From Azolla caroliniana (taxonomy: Eukaryota; Polypodiophyta), in the NCBI GenBank assembly GCA_043228905.1, contig JBHGNT010000013.1, positions 10,106,001-10,170,000 on the forward strand: DNA of 64,000 nucleotides, read 5' to 3'. Shown here one piece after another: positions 1 through 10,857 of this stretch (its first letter is position 1; the number at the start of each line of letters is the position of its first letter). The position numbers and the translations under genes were made by a program. The notes beneath the pieces are model-generated. The model did not search any database, had not been told where the DNA came from, and was given only the letters and a program-made list of their open reading frames with translations.

Positions 1-1282
1 ACAAGTGAAGTCAAGGTCCTCACCTACATATAGGAACATATTCTAATACATGAAAATGTTGTATTTTGAGGTCGTCCCAAGGTATTGACCTACATATGAG
101 AATATATTGTAAGATGTATTTTCGAGTTCTTCATGAAAATGTTGTATATTGATGTGGTATTGACCGTCAAATAAGAATATATTCTAATGTGTTGTCAAAT
201 TCTTCCCGAGTGTATTTTCTTTTGATGTTTTCTCTAATTACACTACTCTTTTCCTTTCTTTTCTTTTTTCCAAAATAAAACTACTTTCATTAGTTATAAA
301 ATTTTACAGGGACGTGATAATTCCATCTTATGTAGATGCTCACTAACTCAAGAAAGGGAGAGGACGACCATTGTTGGATGAAGGCTAGTTGTCGCCTTTC
401 AACTCCATTGGAGCCACCCTTGAGGCCATCGTATTGGCTCTTTAGAGTTTCTACAACTTTACTCTGTATCTCTTGCATTAACATTATTGGATGCATTGTT
501 TCGTTGGAGAAGACCCGTTTACACTGTTATTTCCATAGAGTCCAAAGAGTTATTGGGTTGACCTATTCAAACACAACTTGAGATTTAGCAGTAATAGGAG
601 TTGAGTGGATATTGTCGATGGTGGAAAAAAAAACCTCTTGTGCTTTAATCACTAAACTCATCTCCTCCTCCTAATGCTCGTATTTGTCAATTGGGGCTTG
701 CCATGATAACCAACATACATTTCCCCACTTGATTGCGCCTTGCCCTTGGCATAATTGCAATGGGCGGCCAACCCCCTACCATATTTGATGGGTCTTTGGG
801 CATTCCCATAGAGTGTGTCAAATTGATTTTGTTACATTTTGGCATGCCCCACAATTAGGAGAGCTAAGGTTCCCCCACTACCACACTCAAATCGATAGTG
901 CCTAATGTATTAATAGCCATTGGAACGTGGTAATTCGCCGAGCGCGTGATGTTGTTTCCAGATTTTCTACCAAAACTTGGTGATAATTGTGTGAGGAACA
1001 TGCGATATGTGTGCTAGCCCTTTGCAACAATCGGCTCTTGGGCGGTTTGAGTGGCTAGAATTGGAAGAAAGGGATGGCTTTGCTTCCTTGACCCGCATAA
1101 GGATCGCCACGTCTATTGCAAAGGGTCCCAACTGACCTTACGTAGCCATGTCTTCTCATGAATACATATGTGTCATTCTGGTTTTACTTTGATCGAGTCC
1201 GGATCTATAATCCATTTATGATCTGTATATGCGAGTACTCGAATTCCCGTATTCAATGTTAATGCCTCACTGTCTCATCATT
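1..1282. other. Unrecognised flank, no gene seen
   Basis: I see no convincing coding region in this stretch; short open frames near 290-581 overlap on both strands and match nothing I know. The first 230 bases repeat a loose motif, GGTATTGACC followed by an AT-rich ATATGAGAATATATT-like stretch (near 81 and 161). The motif resembles the repeated leader motif of Gypsy-2 at 28045-28288, so this part may be old retrotransposon leader. The remainder (700-1282) is probably degraded repeat DNA. This reading is an inference. Confidence 0.4.
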
Positions 1283-1390
1283 CATGTCCCTCATCTTCGA
1301 CTTCCACATTGAATAGTTGGAGCCGGTGAGCTTGAACATGCCGCCCAACGATTTGTCCATCTTCTGTGTCGTTTCACTCTGATACCACTT
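1283..1390 (-). pseudogene. gag start plus primer site of a second Copia-1 copy
   Basis: On the minus strand this reads from a primer-binding site (TGGTATCAGAG) into the first codons of gag. It nearly duplicates the stretch at 5597-5706, including the start Met and the following FKL and SKMRDM residues. It then stops abruptly at 1283. It is a truncated second gag start fused behind the left LTR fragment. Confidence 0.8.
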
Positions 1391-1845
1391 TGACAGGAAC
1401 TACACGCTCCGATGAACAACGCTTGGCCACAACCGAGTCTAAAATCAAACACAGAAAACAGATAATGAACGCACGACACAAAGGAGAGAAGAGTACACAG
1501 GATGTTTAACGTGGAAAACCTTGAGAGGGAAAAACCTCAGGAGTTCACAGACTCCAAACTATCACTATATCACAATGATTACAACAGTGAGCTCACGGAG
1601 GCAACGACCTCGTGCTCACGATCTTCGCCACAGGCGGCGGTTACAATAGAGGCAACAACCTCTTCCTCTCTCTCTCTCTCTCTCTCTGTCAACTGTTACG
1701 CGCTTTCTGATCTAGCGCCAACAAGAATGACAACTCTCTCTAAGTTTTCCCTAAGTCATATGTATACTAATATGACTTTTCGGCTATTTACAAATATAGC
1801 CCCGATGGACTCTCAGAAAACATATTTACGAATATGTCCCTCCAT
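1391..1845 (-). repeat. Truncated LTR of Copia-1 (R/U5 side)
   Basis: This segment aligns almost base for base with 5707-6173 of the right LTR, starting TGACAGGAAC. It stops sharply at 1845 where pol sequence begins. The U3 part with the 40-bp tandem repeats is absent. A short CT microsatellite (about 1667-1688) is shorter here than in the right copy (about 5981-6018). Confidence 0.88.
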
Positions 1846-3063
1846 TCTTAGCAAGGTGGATGGCACTTTGACTGTCACAATAGAGCTGGTATTCATCTTG
1901 CCGGATACCGAGCTCTCCGATGAAGTCCTTCATCCATAATATTTTCTTGCCGGCTTCCACAACCGCCATGTACTCCGCCTCCGTGGTTGACAACGCAACC
2001 GTCTTCTGCAGCCTCGACTGCCACGAAACAACTCCCCCTACATATGTCATAACATACCCGGATGTAGACCGGCTGGTATCCACATCAGCCGACATGTCCG
2101 AATCGGTAAAACCGTCAAGTTGAGGTTTTCCAGAGCCGAATCAGAGACACATATTTGAAGTGCCCTTCAAGTACCAGAGTATCCATTTGATCGCGTTCCA
2201 GTGCTCCTTGCTGGGATTGCTCATGAATCGGCTCACCACTCTGACTGCGTATCCAATATCTGGTCGAGTACACACCATTGCGTACATTAAGCTCCCGATA
2301 GCAGAGGCATATGTAACCTTCATCATATCCACCTTCTCTACTTTCGTCTTCGGGCTTTGTTTACCGGATAATCTGCAGTTTACCGGAAGTGTCGATCCGA
2401 CCGGTTTCGCATCTGACATGTTGAACTGCTGAAGCACCTTTGTCATGTACTTCTCCTGTGACAGCCACAATTGCTTCATTGACCGGTCCCGGATAATATG
2501 CATCCCCAACATCTGTCTTGCCGGTTTAGGGTTTAGGTCCGGTTGAGAGCCTTCTTCAGGATCCGTATTTTGGCTTGGTTCCGTCCGACGATCAACATGT
2601 CGTCCACGTACAAAAGGAGTATCAGGAAGTCGCCTCCTTCGAACTTCTTCACAAACACGCAGTGATCGGCCTGCGTCTTGTGGTACCCTTGATCAGTCAT
2701 GAAGGAGTCAAACTTCCGGTACCATTGTCGGGGGGCCTGCTTCAACCCGTAGAGGCTCTTCTTCAACCGGCAAACTAGGTGCTCCTTCCCTTTCTCCACG
2801 AATCCTTCCGGTTGCTACATGTAGATCTCCTCTTCGAGGTCACCGTGAAGGAATGCCATCTTCAGGTCCAGCTGCTCTACCTCAAGGTCCATGCTTAACG
2901 CTATACTCAGCACCGTCCGGATGGAGGTCATCTTTACTACCGGGGCAAATATCTCGTCGAAGTCCACGCCCTTCTTCTGTTGGAACCCCTTCACCACGAT
3001 CCTGGCTTTGTATCTTGGGGTTTTGCCGGCATCTCCCGGTTTCAACTTGTACACCCACTTGTT
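1846..3063 (-). pseudogene. Copia-1 reverse transcriptase and RNase H, broken
   Basis: This is the downstream half of Copia-1 pol. On the minus strand it reads from the RT start (NKWVYKL, then the DFDEIFAPV block) through the catalytic YVDD motif (LLYVDDMLIVG near 2600) into RNase H (SRSTSGYVM, TTEAEYMA, YCDSQSAIHLAKN). It follows the long gag-integrase frame after one TGA (3064-3066). A TAG lies at 2815-2817, and a small deletion near 2512-2533 removes residues between the YVDD domain and the GMHII block. RNase H is cut at 1846. Homologous elements here have CGA at the TGA position, so the stop fits a C-to-T change. Confidence 0.87.
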
Positions 3064-5676
3064 TCAGAGTGCCCTGTTTCCTTTCGGCAACTCCACCAAT
3101 TCGTACGTATGGTTCTCATGCAAGGAATCCATCTCATCCTGCATGGCACTTAACCATTTGCGGTTGTGGGTGTCATCCTTCGCTTCTTCGAAGCTTTTCG
3201 GCTCTCTGTCATCGGTCAACAACACATGCTCTGAATCCGGAAATCTTCGGGGGGGCCTTCTCTCTCTGAGAGGATATCTCCGTCTCTGGGCTTCGGTAAC
3301 CGGCTCCTCCATTTGCTCTTCATCCGAATTTGATTCGGGGTATTGGCCGGTTCTGGTTTCAGCTTCCTCTTCTTCTTCTTCTGCCGGTTCGGTATCCTCA
3401 CCGTAATCGGCTGGTTCCTCGAGTGCTAACCGGTCTCTTGCCGATTGGGTCTGCTCATTGTGGAATCGATCCTTACCGGTCGACTCGGAGTTCATTATCT
3501 TCTTCTCCGACTCCCAGTCGGCGAGCGTCTTGTCCTCCATGAAGATAATATCTTGACTCCAGAATACCTTCTTGTCGACCAGGTCCCACACTCGGTAGCC
3601 GAACTCATCGTCGCCGTAACCGAGGAATATGCATGGTCGGGTCTTCGGATCTAGTTTTCCTCTCCGGTCCTTAGCTACATGCACGTACGCAAGACACCCG
3701 AATACCTTCAGATGCTGGTAGGACACTTCCTTACCGGTCCAGACTCTCTGTGGCGTGTCTCCGTCCAAGGGTACTGAGGGTGATCTGTTTATCACATATG
3801 TCGCCGTCGACAGTGCCTCAACCCAAAACTTCCTGGGTAGTTTTGCATGCGCCAACATACTCCGGACCCTCTCCATTATGGTCTGGTTCATCCTCTCGGC
3901 CCGCCCGTTTAGTTCTGGCGTCTTCGGCACGGTAAATTCGAGCCGGATTCCCTTCGAGCGACAGTACTCCTCGAACTGCCCCCGGTATTCCCCTCCGTTA
4001 TCTGCTCGAACCGCCTTCAGCTTCCGGCCGGTTTCTCTTTCCACTCTTGCGTGGAGCTCTTTGAAGATGGATAACACATGATCCTTCGTCTTTAATGGTG
4101 TGGCCCACAACTTCCGGCTGTGGTCATCTATGAACGTCATGGAGTACTGTGATTCGGCATGTGACTTCGTGTCCACTTGACATACATCAGTATGCACCAA
4201 CTCCAGTGCTGCATTACGTCTCATCGGTGGCCTCGATCGGAAGGAGGTCCGGTTTTGTTTACCGGCCAAACAATTAGTGCACTTCTCCAAGTGCACGTTC
4301 TTCACTGGAATGAGGTTGTTGTCTGCAAGCCTCTTCATCCCCTTCTCGCTCATGTGACACAGCCTCTTGTGCCACAGCTCACCGGTAGTGTCGGATGCCA
4401 CGTTCCCTTCCTCCGGACATAACTGGGCATTCATCAGGTACAGGGTGTTGACCTTCCGGGCCCGAGCCACAATCAGGCTCCCTTTGCTGAACTTCATAAC
4501 ACCGTTCCGGATGCTACCCGTGTAGCCTTCATCATCTAGCCGACCGGCTGATATCAGGTTCAGACGAACCTCCGGAACGTGTCGGACATCCTTCAGCAAC
4601 AGCTTGCATTCGGTTGGCGTTGTCAACCACACGTCTCCTATGCCGACAATTCGGCATGTACCTTCATTCCCCATCCGGACACAGCCGTGATCACCGGCTG
4701 AGTAGGATGAGAAGCATTTCCGGTCCGGGGTAAGATGGAACGACGCTTCGGAGTCGACCACCCAGGTCGTCTCATCGCCGGCAAGGTTTAGCTCATTCTC
4801 CTCGGTGATGAGCATAAACTCTTCTTCACTTGCCGCGATTGCCGTCGTTCCCTTCCGGTCCGGCCCCCTCCGGTCTTTACCGTTTTGGTCCGGTGTCCGC
4901 TTCGAATCGGTACCGTCGGTTTCCTTCTCTTTTCGGAAATGCCGACAGTTCTTCTGGAAGTGTCCCGACTTGCCACAATAGAAGCAAGTAGGCCTCCCCC
5001 TTGACTTTGACCGTGTCCCCGACTTCTCCCGGTTCTGGGGACTACGGTTCCTTTGTCTTCCGCATTCCAATTCGGTAAGGAGCGCTTTGGAGTCGGAGCT
5101 CGTATCCTTATCTTTCCGACGCTCCTCATCTAGCAAGCTCAACTTTACTCTTGCTAGGGATAACCGTTTCCCTTCCGGCCCGGCGTTGCCCAAAGTGACA
5201 ACCAACGTCTCCCAGCTATCCGGGAGGGAACCGAGCAGGAGTAGCACTAGTACCTCGTCGGCGAGAGGTACTTCCAATGAAGTTGCCTGGTGTATCAGCC
5301 CCTGGAAGGCATTCATGTGCTTTGCCATGCTGGAGCCATCTTGGTACCGGAGTCTTACTAGCTTCCGGAATACCGAAACCTGGTTAATAGCATTTTTGTT
5401 CTGAAACATAATGCTGATCTTCTCCCAGAGCTCATGAGCCTTGCTCTCTTCATTGAAGTTGTTGTATAGGCTCATGTCGATGAAGCACCGTATGTACTCC
5501 GTTGTCTTCATGTGCATCACCTCCCATATCGTGGCGTCGATTTTGTCCGGCCTCTTGTCCCCGAACTGAACCGGCAACCAAAGATCTTTAACCACGAGCA
5601 TGTCCCTCATCTTCGACTTCCACACTGAATAGTTGGAGCTGGTGAGCTTGAACATGCCGCCCAACGATTCGTCCAT
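3064..5676 (-). CDS. Copia-1 gag-protease-integrase polyprotein (870 aa)
   Basis: This long uninterrupted frame encodes a Ty1/copia polyprotein. Gag covers about residues 1-230 and ends in a CCHC zinc knuckle (CFYCGKSGHFQKNC, 231-244). The aspartic protease centre is WVVDSEAS (Asp about 308). The GAG-pre-integrase and zinc-binding part follows (HKRLCH about 436-441, CTNC 466-469). The integrase core has Asp about 497 (HTD), Asp about 559 (ADNGGEY) and Glu about 594 (GRAERMN), with the expected 35-residue D-E spacing. The frame ends at the first residues of RT with a TGA. The start Met lies about 20 bases after the primer site. The protease has DSE instead of the usual DSG or DTG, but related copies here also vary at that residue. 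Such proteins build the virus-like particle, process it and integrate the cDNA. The missing RT makes this copy defective. Confidence 0.92.
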   Translation of the reverse strand: MDESLGGMFKLTSSNYSVWKSKMRDMLVVKDLWLPVQFGDKRPDKIDATIWEVMHMKTTEYIRCFIDMSLYNNFNEESKAHELWEKISIMFQNKNAINQVSVFRKLVRLRYQDGSSMAKHMNAFQGLIHQATSLEVPLADEVLVLLLLGSLPDSWETLVVTLGNAGPEGKRLSLARVKLSLLDEERRKDKDTSSDSKALLTELECGRQRNRSPQNREKSGTRSKSRGRPTCFYCGKSGHFQKNCRHFRKEKETDGTDSKRTPDQNGKDRRGPDRKGTTAIAASEEEFMLITEENELNLAGDETTWVVDSEASFHLTPDRKCFSSYSAGDHGCVRMGNEGTCRIVGIGDVWLTTPTECKLLLKDVRHVPEVRLNLISAGRLDDEGYTGSIRNGVMKFSKGSLIVARARKVNTLYLMNAQLCPEEGNVASDTTGELWHKRLCHMSEKGMKRLADNNLIPVKNVHLEKCTNCLAGKQNRTSFRSRPPMRRNAALELVHTDVCQVDTKSHAESQYSMTFIDDHSRKLWATPLKTKDHVLSIFKELHARVERETGRKLKAVRADNGGEYRGQFEEYCRSKGIRLEFTVPKTPELNGRAERMNQTIMERVRSMLAHAKLPRKFWVEALSTATYVINRSPSVPLDGDTPQRVWTGKEVSYQHLKVFGCLAYVHVAKDRRGKLDPKTRPCIFLGYGDDEFGYRVWDLVDKKVFWSQDIIFMEDKTLADWESEKKIMNSESTGKDRFHNEQTQSARDRLALEEPADYGEDTEPAEEEEEEAETRTGQYPESNSDEEQMEEPVTEAQRRRYPLRERRPPRRFPDSEHVLLTDDREPKSFEEAKDDTHNRKWLSAMQDEMDSLHENHTYELVELPKGNRAL

Positions 5677-5692
5677 CTTCTGTGTCGTTTCA

Positions 5693-5703
5693 CTCTGATA
5701 CCA
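5693..5703 (-). other. Primer-binding site of Copia-1
   Basis: The minus strand reads TGGTATCAGAG three bases after the LTR end. This is complementary to the 3' end of plant initiator methionine tRNA, the usual Ty1/copia primer. Confidence 0.88.
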
Positions 5704-5706
5704 CTT

Positions 5707-5978
5707 TGACAGGAACTACACGCTCCGATGAACAACGCTCGGCCACAACCGAGTCTAAAATCAAACACAGAAAACGGATAATGAACGCACGACACAAAGG
5801 AGAGAAGAGTACACATGATGTTTAACGTGGAAAACCTTGAGAGGGAAGAACCACGGGAGTTCACAGACTCCAAACTATCACTATATCACAATGATTACAA
5901 CAGTGAGCTCACGGAGGCAATGACCTCGTGCTCACGATCTTCGCCACAGGCGGCGGTTACAATAGAGGCAACGACCTC

Positions 5979-6019
<41 letters not shown>

Positions 6020-6450
6020 GTCAACTGTTACGCGCTTTCTGATCTAGCGCCAACAAGAATGACAACTCTCTCTAAGTTTGCCCTAAGTCATATTTATACT
6101 AATATGACTTTTCGGCTATTTACAAATATAGCCCCGATGGACTCTCAGAAAACATATTTACGAATATGTCCCTCCATCCGGTGAGCACTCCTCACCGGGC
6201 CTGCATCATCCGGGCTTGCCGGGTACTCGTCATCCGGTTCTCACCGGGTCTTCCGTAACCGGGTACTCGTCATCCGGTTCTCACCGGGTCTTCCGTAACC
6301 GGGTACTCGTCATCCGGTTCTCACCGGGTCTTCATCATCCAGCTCTTGCCGGGTATTCCTCATCTGGTTCTCACCGGGTCTTCTGTAGCCGGGTACTTGT
6401 CATCCGGTTCTCACCGGGTCATCCCATCCGGAGGGACCTGTTTCCTAACA
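5707..6450 (-). repeat. 5' LTR of Copia-1 (744 bp)
   Basis: In element orientation the LTR begins TGTTAGGAAACAGG and ends CCTGTCA, with imperfect terminal inverted repeats (TGTTAGGAA / TTCCTGTCA). It contains a CT microsatellite (about 5981-6018) and a 40-bp tandem repeat in U3 (6219-6426). Only its R/U5 side is duplicated at 1391-1845. Confidence 0.88.
6219..6426. repeat. 40-bp tandem repeat in the U3 of Copia-1
   Basis: Units begin CCGGGTACTCGTCATCCGGT and repeat at 6219, 6259, 6299, 6349 and 6389. The first two units are identical, and a 10-bp extra stretch precedes the fourth. Tandem repeats in U3 often act as enhancer-like modules; that role here is inference. Confidence 0.85.
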
Positions 6451-8625
6451 TAATTTCGCTATGAGAGAAATATGTTGTTGGGGGTTTGCATCACTTCGAT
6501 CCCGAGGAAGTAATGAAGGTCCCCGAGGTCCTTCATTTCGAATGCATCCGACAACTTGGACTTCACTCGACCGATTTCAGTGAGGTCGCGTCTGGTAACG
6601 ACCAAGTCGTCGACGTACAATAAAATACATACCGGACCTTCATGATCTTTCCAGATGAACAACGAAGAGTCGGACTTCGAGGCCACAAACCCCATCTTGC
6701 GCAACCGGTGCATGATCGTCGAATTCCAAGCACGGGGGGCTTGCTTTAGGCCATACAATGACTTCTTGTGTTGGCACATTGCCGACTTGTTCATCTCCGA
6801 CTGAAATCTGGGGGGCTGGATCATGTAGACCTATTCTTCAAGATCTCATTGAAGAAACACATTCTTCATGTCCATTTCGTGAAGATGCTATCCCCTTGCC
6901 ACAACAACCGCGAGCACCACACAAACCGTCATCATCTTTGCTATTAGAGTGAAGATTTCATCATAGTCGATTCCGTGGGTCTGTGCATACCCCTTTGCCA
7001 CTAACCGGGCCTTGTACCGGTTGACCAAACCATCAAGATTATACTTTACCTTGTACATCCACTTGCAACCGATCGGTTTGCAATGTTGGGGAGAATCAAC
7101 TAGGTCCCAGGTGTCGTTGGCATCGAGTGCCCGCATCTCTTCCTCCATAATGGCATGCCAATTTGCGTCCTTTGCCAATACGCGTGAACCGTCTCATTGG
7201 TTCCTTATGCGGGGAAAGCACGACTGAATCTCCTCTACTCGTCGACTCTTCATTTGACTGGTCGATCCAACTCAGTTGCTCATTCGGCCCGCTTAGCCAA
7301 AATGAGATCAGACTCTCATCTAGAGTACCAAAGTCGTCTTCTTCTTCTGCCTTGATCGTCTCCGGCTCATTGGCTTGATCCCCTGGAATCGGGTCAGAGT
7401 CAGGGGTCGGAGTCGGTAGAGAGTACCAGGATGCTGACTCGTCAAATTCGACATCTCGACTTACTCGTACTTGCTTAGTCCTGGGGTTATAACACTTGTG
7501 CCCCTTCTGCTCATGAGAATAGCTAACCAAAATGCACTTCTCCGACTTCGGGTCCAACTTCTTCCTCTACTTATCTGGCACATGCACATAGACAATGCTA
7601 CCGAATATCCTAAGGTGCTTTAAATTCTGCTTCCGCCCAAAATATAGCTTGTGTGCTGACACCTTATCCCCGACCCGGTTTTGGATATAGACGGCCATCC
7701 GGACCGCTTCGGCCCAATATAACTTGGGCATGATTTTCTCCTCAAGCATCGCCCGTGCTGCCTCCACAATCGACCGGTTCTTCCTTTCGACCACACCGTT
7801 TTGTTCCGGTGTCTATCAACAGCTGAATTCCCTCCAAATTTCTTTTTGTTGAATATAACTATTGAATTGGCCGGAAAAATACTCTTTCCCGCTATTCGAC
7901 CGCAGACACTTGATCTTCCTCTCCATTTCCCGTTCGACAAGGCTTTGCAGGTTCCGAAAATAGTCCAAGACCTCGCTTTTCTTCTCGATGAGATAGATCC
8001 ACGTGTGCCAACTGTAGTTGTCGATGAAGGAGATGTATCAAGTCGACCTTGTTACAACTCTGGTTTCTTTCGGTGGGGAACAAAAGCCGGTGTTGCTTCC
8101 CGAGCTGGCTAGCTTCAAAAATTTGGGCCTTTCGACCACTAAATTTCGGCAATCCTAAAACAACTTGTTTCGATTGCAGGTCTTGAAGCCTTTGATAGTT
8201 GACATGGCCAATCCGCTTATGCCACAAGTCGATATCTGACTTGACCTTTTGACCTTTTGCAAACAGATCAGTGCCGACATAATTGGTGTCGAGGATAAGC
8301 ATCCTCCCGTCCCAGTGTCCTTGCGCGATGATCTGGACTTCTTCCTCGATGAAGCACCCGAGGTGCGTAAACCGCATTTGCATCCCCTGGTCGACGATCT
8401 ATCCGACTGACACCAGGTTCTTTGTTATTGTCGGAACATAAAACATGTTCATAAGTTTCCCTTGTTGTCAGACATGAATCAAGGGGACTTCTCCGACATG
8501 CACTATCAGGTGAGGAGTGTCGTCTCTGGTTTCGACAACTCTTGGTTATTCCGGTTATTCCAGTTATGAGAACCACTCTTCATGGCTCATCATATGGTTG
8601 GATGCTCTGGAATCAATCAACGTAA
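6451..8625 (-). pseudogene. Copia-2 remnant: protease, integrase, reverse transcriptase
   Basis: This minus-strand copia pol fragment belongs to the same family as Copia-7. From right to left it has a damaged protease (DSRASNHM near 8600, Gly of DSG lost), the GAG-pre-integrase block (LWHKRIGHVNYQRLQ near 8230), integrase parts (MVERKNRSIVEAARAM near 7790), the IN-RT linker, and RT ([12 protein letters not shown] near 7000, LLYVDDLV near 6610, DLGDLHYFLGIEV near 6510). Many frameshifts and stops interrupt it. It is cut on the left at 6450 by the Copia-1 LTR and on the right at 8626 by the Copia-3 LTR. No gag or LTR remains. Confidence 0.87.
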
Positions 8626-9052
8626 TGTTGGGAATTCGGTCCCTCCGGATGAGCCAGACTGGACGGATCTGGATGGATCCAATGTGAACCGAATCCAGGG
8701 ACATATCTGTAAATATGTTTCTAGTGTGCCTATCATGGCCACATTTGTAAATAGTCCTAAAGTTATATAAGTATAAATATGACTTAGGGAAATCACTTTG
8801 TGGGTGTAGAGATATTATTGTATAGAGGTTGTAGAGAGCTCGAGGTTGTTGCCTCTGAGTCTCCTATTGTACCCCCTTTCTCTTATAGTGATAGTTGGAG
8901 TCTGTGGGATCCCATGGTTTTTCCCTATTAGGGTTTTCCACGTAAACATTCTGTGTCCTCTCTGCTGTCTGTGTAAGTGTATTAATCTCCATTTCTGCTT
9001 TGTTCTTCCATTGAGTTTAAGACTCAGTTGTGGCCGAGTGCTATTCCTCACA
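8626..9052 (+). repeat. 5' LTR of Copia-3 (427 bp)
   Basis: It begins TGTTGGGAAT and ends ATTCCTCACA, which gives a 10-bp imperfect inverted terminal repeat. A tRNA-Met-like primer site follows three bases later (9056). The LTR interrupts the Copia-2 protease. No 3' partner is present. Confidence 0.85.
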
Positions 9053-9090
9053 AACTGGTATCAAAGCCAAGGTTCTAAACCTTGAAGAAA

Positions 9091-10119
9091 ATGGAATAGT
9101 CATTTGGAAGCATGTTCAAGCTCATCGGCTCCAACTACCCAGTGTGGAAGTCGAAGATGAGGGACATGCTTGAGGTCAAAGATCTCTGGCTATCGGTACG
9201 GTTCAGGGACAAGAAACTAGACAAGATCGATGCCACGATGTGGGAGGTGATGTATGTGAAGACGGCGACATACATTAGATGCTTCATCGGCATGAGCCTG
9301 TACAACAACTTTAATGAAGAAAGTAAGGTTCATGTGCTCTGGGAGAAAATCGGTACCATGTTGGAAGTAAAAATGCAGTAAATTGAGTTTCGGTATTCCG
9401 GAAGTTAGTGAGACTCCGGTACCAGGACGGATCCAGCATGGCGGAGCACATGAATGTATTCCAGGGGCTCATAAATAAAACAATCTCATTGGAAGTACCT
9501 CTAGCCGACGAGGTACTCACGTTGCTGCTGCTCGGTTCCCTCCCGGAGAGTTGGGAGACGCTAGTTGTCACTTTGGGCAATGCTAGGCCGGAAGGAAAAT
9601 AGTTGTGCCTAGCAAGGGTAATATCAAGCTTGTTGGATGAAGAAGCTTGTCGGAAGGATCGGGTGTTCGGAACCGATCTGAAGGCCATGGTCATGGAAGA
9701 TGACAATAACTAGGGAAGAGGCCGGAATCAAAGTCCCCAAAACCGGGACAAATTGGGGATGAGGTCGAAGTCAAGGGGGAGGCCCAGTTCCTTGTATTGC
9801 GGAAAGCCGGGGAACTTCCAGAAGAATTGACGACACTTCTAGAAAACCAAAGGGGGAGCCGACATTCCGGAACCGAAGAAGATTTCGAAAAGGAGAGGAA
9901 CGTCGGTGATTACACAAGTGAAGAAGAACTGATGCTAATCACCGAGGAGAGTGAGCTGCATCTTGTCAGTGATGAAACGACATGGGTGGTTGACTCCAGC
10001 GCGTTGTTCCATCTGACCCCCAACCGGAAATGCTTCTCATCGTACAAAGCTAGAGATCACAGTCCGGATCGGAAATGAAGGTGCATGCCGAATTGTCGGC
10101 ATAGGAGACATGTGGTTTA
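9091..10119 (+). pseudogene. Copia-3 gag and protease, broken
   Basis: The reading frames give a copia gag: MFKLIGSNYPVWKSKMRDM near 9112, RLRYQDGSSMAEHMN near 9411, and LGSLPESWETLVVTLGNA near 9535. The C-terminal part and the protease block (WVVDSSALFHLTPN near 9987) follow. At least one frameshift near 9380 and stops near 9600 and 9710 break it. The zinc knuckle region (about 9790-9830) is visible but damaged. Sequence continues in register after the nested Copia-4. Confidence 0.82.
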
Positions 10120-10642
10120 TGTTAAGAAAACGTGAAGAAGGCACTCGGGCTCTTCTTATGTGCGCGGCGGATCGTGGTGTGCTAGCTCGTTTAGTGCTCA
10201 AACACAGAAGGGAAGGGGGAAGGAGACTTACCTCTGTAGCAGCCAAAAACTTCTTCTATTTCATTATGCGCAGAGCTCTACTTGCTCTCGTTTGTTTTTC
10301 TCTCTTGCTCTCACTCTCTGAGTTCTTTCTCTCTATGCTCACTATCTCTCTCAGAGTTCTACACTCACTATTCTCTGTTTTTTCTTACTACTTACTTCCT
10401 ATTCACTCACTCTTACTTTTACCTAAATCATAAGTTATTACACATGCAGCTAATTAGCTGTCAGTCGCTAAATAGCTGTTCACTAGCTAATTAGCTGTCA
10501 GTCGCTAAATAGCTGTTCACTAGCTAATTAGCTGTCACTAGCTAAATAGCTGTTTTACCTTTTTGTTTCACTAGTAGCTAAATAGCTACTATAGCTTATT
10601 TCTCATAAGCATCACATACCATGTTGAGCTTGCTTCTCAACA
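10120..10642 (-). repeat. 3' LTR of Copia-4 (523 bp)
   Basis: In element orientation it starts TGTTGAGAAGCAAGC and ends TTTTCTTAACA. It contains an array built from AGCTAATTAGCT and AGCTATTTAGCGACTG-like units (about 10447-10585), one unit longer than in the other LTR. The adjoining polypurine tract is at 10643-10660. Confidence 0.92.
10447..10585. repeat. AGCTAATTAGCT palindrome array in Copia-4 3' LTR
   Basis: Alternating AGCTAATTAGCT (a perfect 12-base palindrome) and GCTAAATAGCTG motifs recur about every 20-40 bases. The matching array in the other LTR (about 14204-14332) is shorter. The same palindrome forms a different array at the window end. Confidence 0.85.
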
Positions 10643-10682
10643 CTCCCCCTCAAGCTCAACTTATTCTTGCTTGAGGTTCTCT

Positions 10683-10857
10683 TCAATCTTCTTTTCCATT
10701 TTGCTTTTTAGCCATCTCATCAATGTTTACAACTCCCATCATGTTCCGAAACTGTGTATGTTTTTCCACACTCAATCCCTTCGTAAGGATATCAGCAACC
10801 TGCTGATTTGTATTCACATACACCAGATTAACTTCACCTTCCATCACTTTTTCTTTT
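10683..10857 (-). pseudogene. Copia-4 RNase H C-terminal tail
   Basis: The minus strand encodes the last part of copia RNase H (VNTNQQVADILTKGLS, then about 30 residues to a stop). It is joined directly to the IN-RT linker of the preceding frame, so RT and most of RNase H are deleted. A 10-bp direct repeat (GGTGAAGTTA on the minus strand) lies on both sides of the junction, 23 bp apart. This suggests a slippage or template-switch deletion. Confidence 0.85.

Larger units (their letters stand above)
1283..6450 (-). mobile_element. Copia-1, Ty1/copia retrotransposon with rearranged left end
   Basis: This minus-strand Ty1/copia element has a complete 5' LTR on the right (5707-6450), an initiator-Met-type primer site, and gag, protease, integrase, reverse transcriptase and RNase H in copia order. 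On the left it does not end in a normal 3' LTR. The RNase H frame breaks off after the AKN of its last block (1846) and joins the R/U5 half of an LTR. That half-LTR is followed by another primer site and the first codons of another gag (1283-1390). So the pol end, polypurine tract and U3 are missing, and the left end looks like a fused or tandem copy. The right LTR abuts Copia-2 pol, so Copia-1 probably inserted there. Confidence 0.9.

Noticed and set aside
290-581. Short open frames on both strands near the start
   Set aside because: They overlap each other, are under 85 codons and match no family I recognise; chance frames are more likely.
2853-3406. Plus-strand open frames opposite Copia-1, and similar antisense frames elsewhere
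   Set aside because: They are mirror frames of recognised pol genes on the other strand and show no family resemblance.
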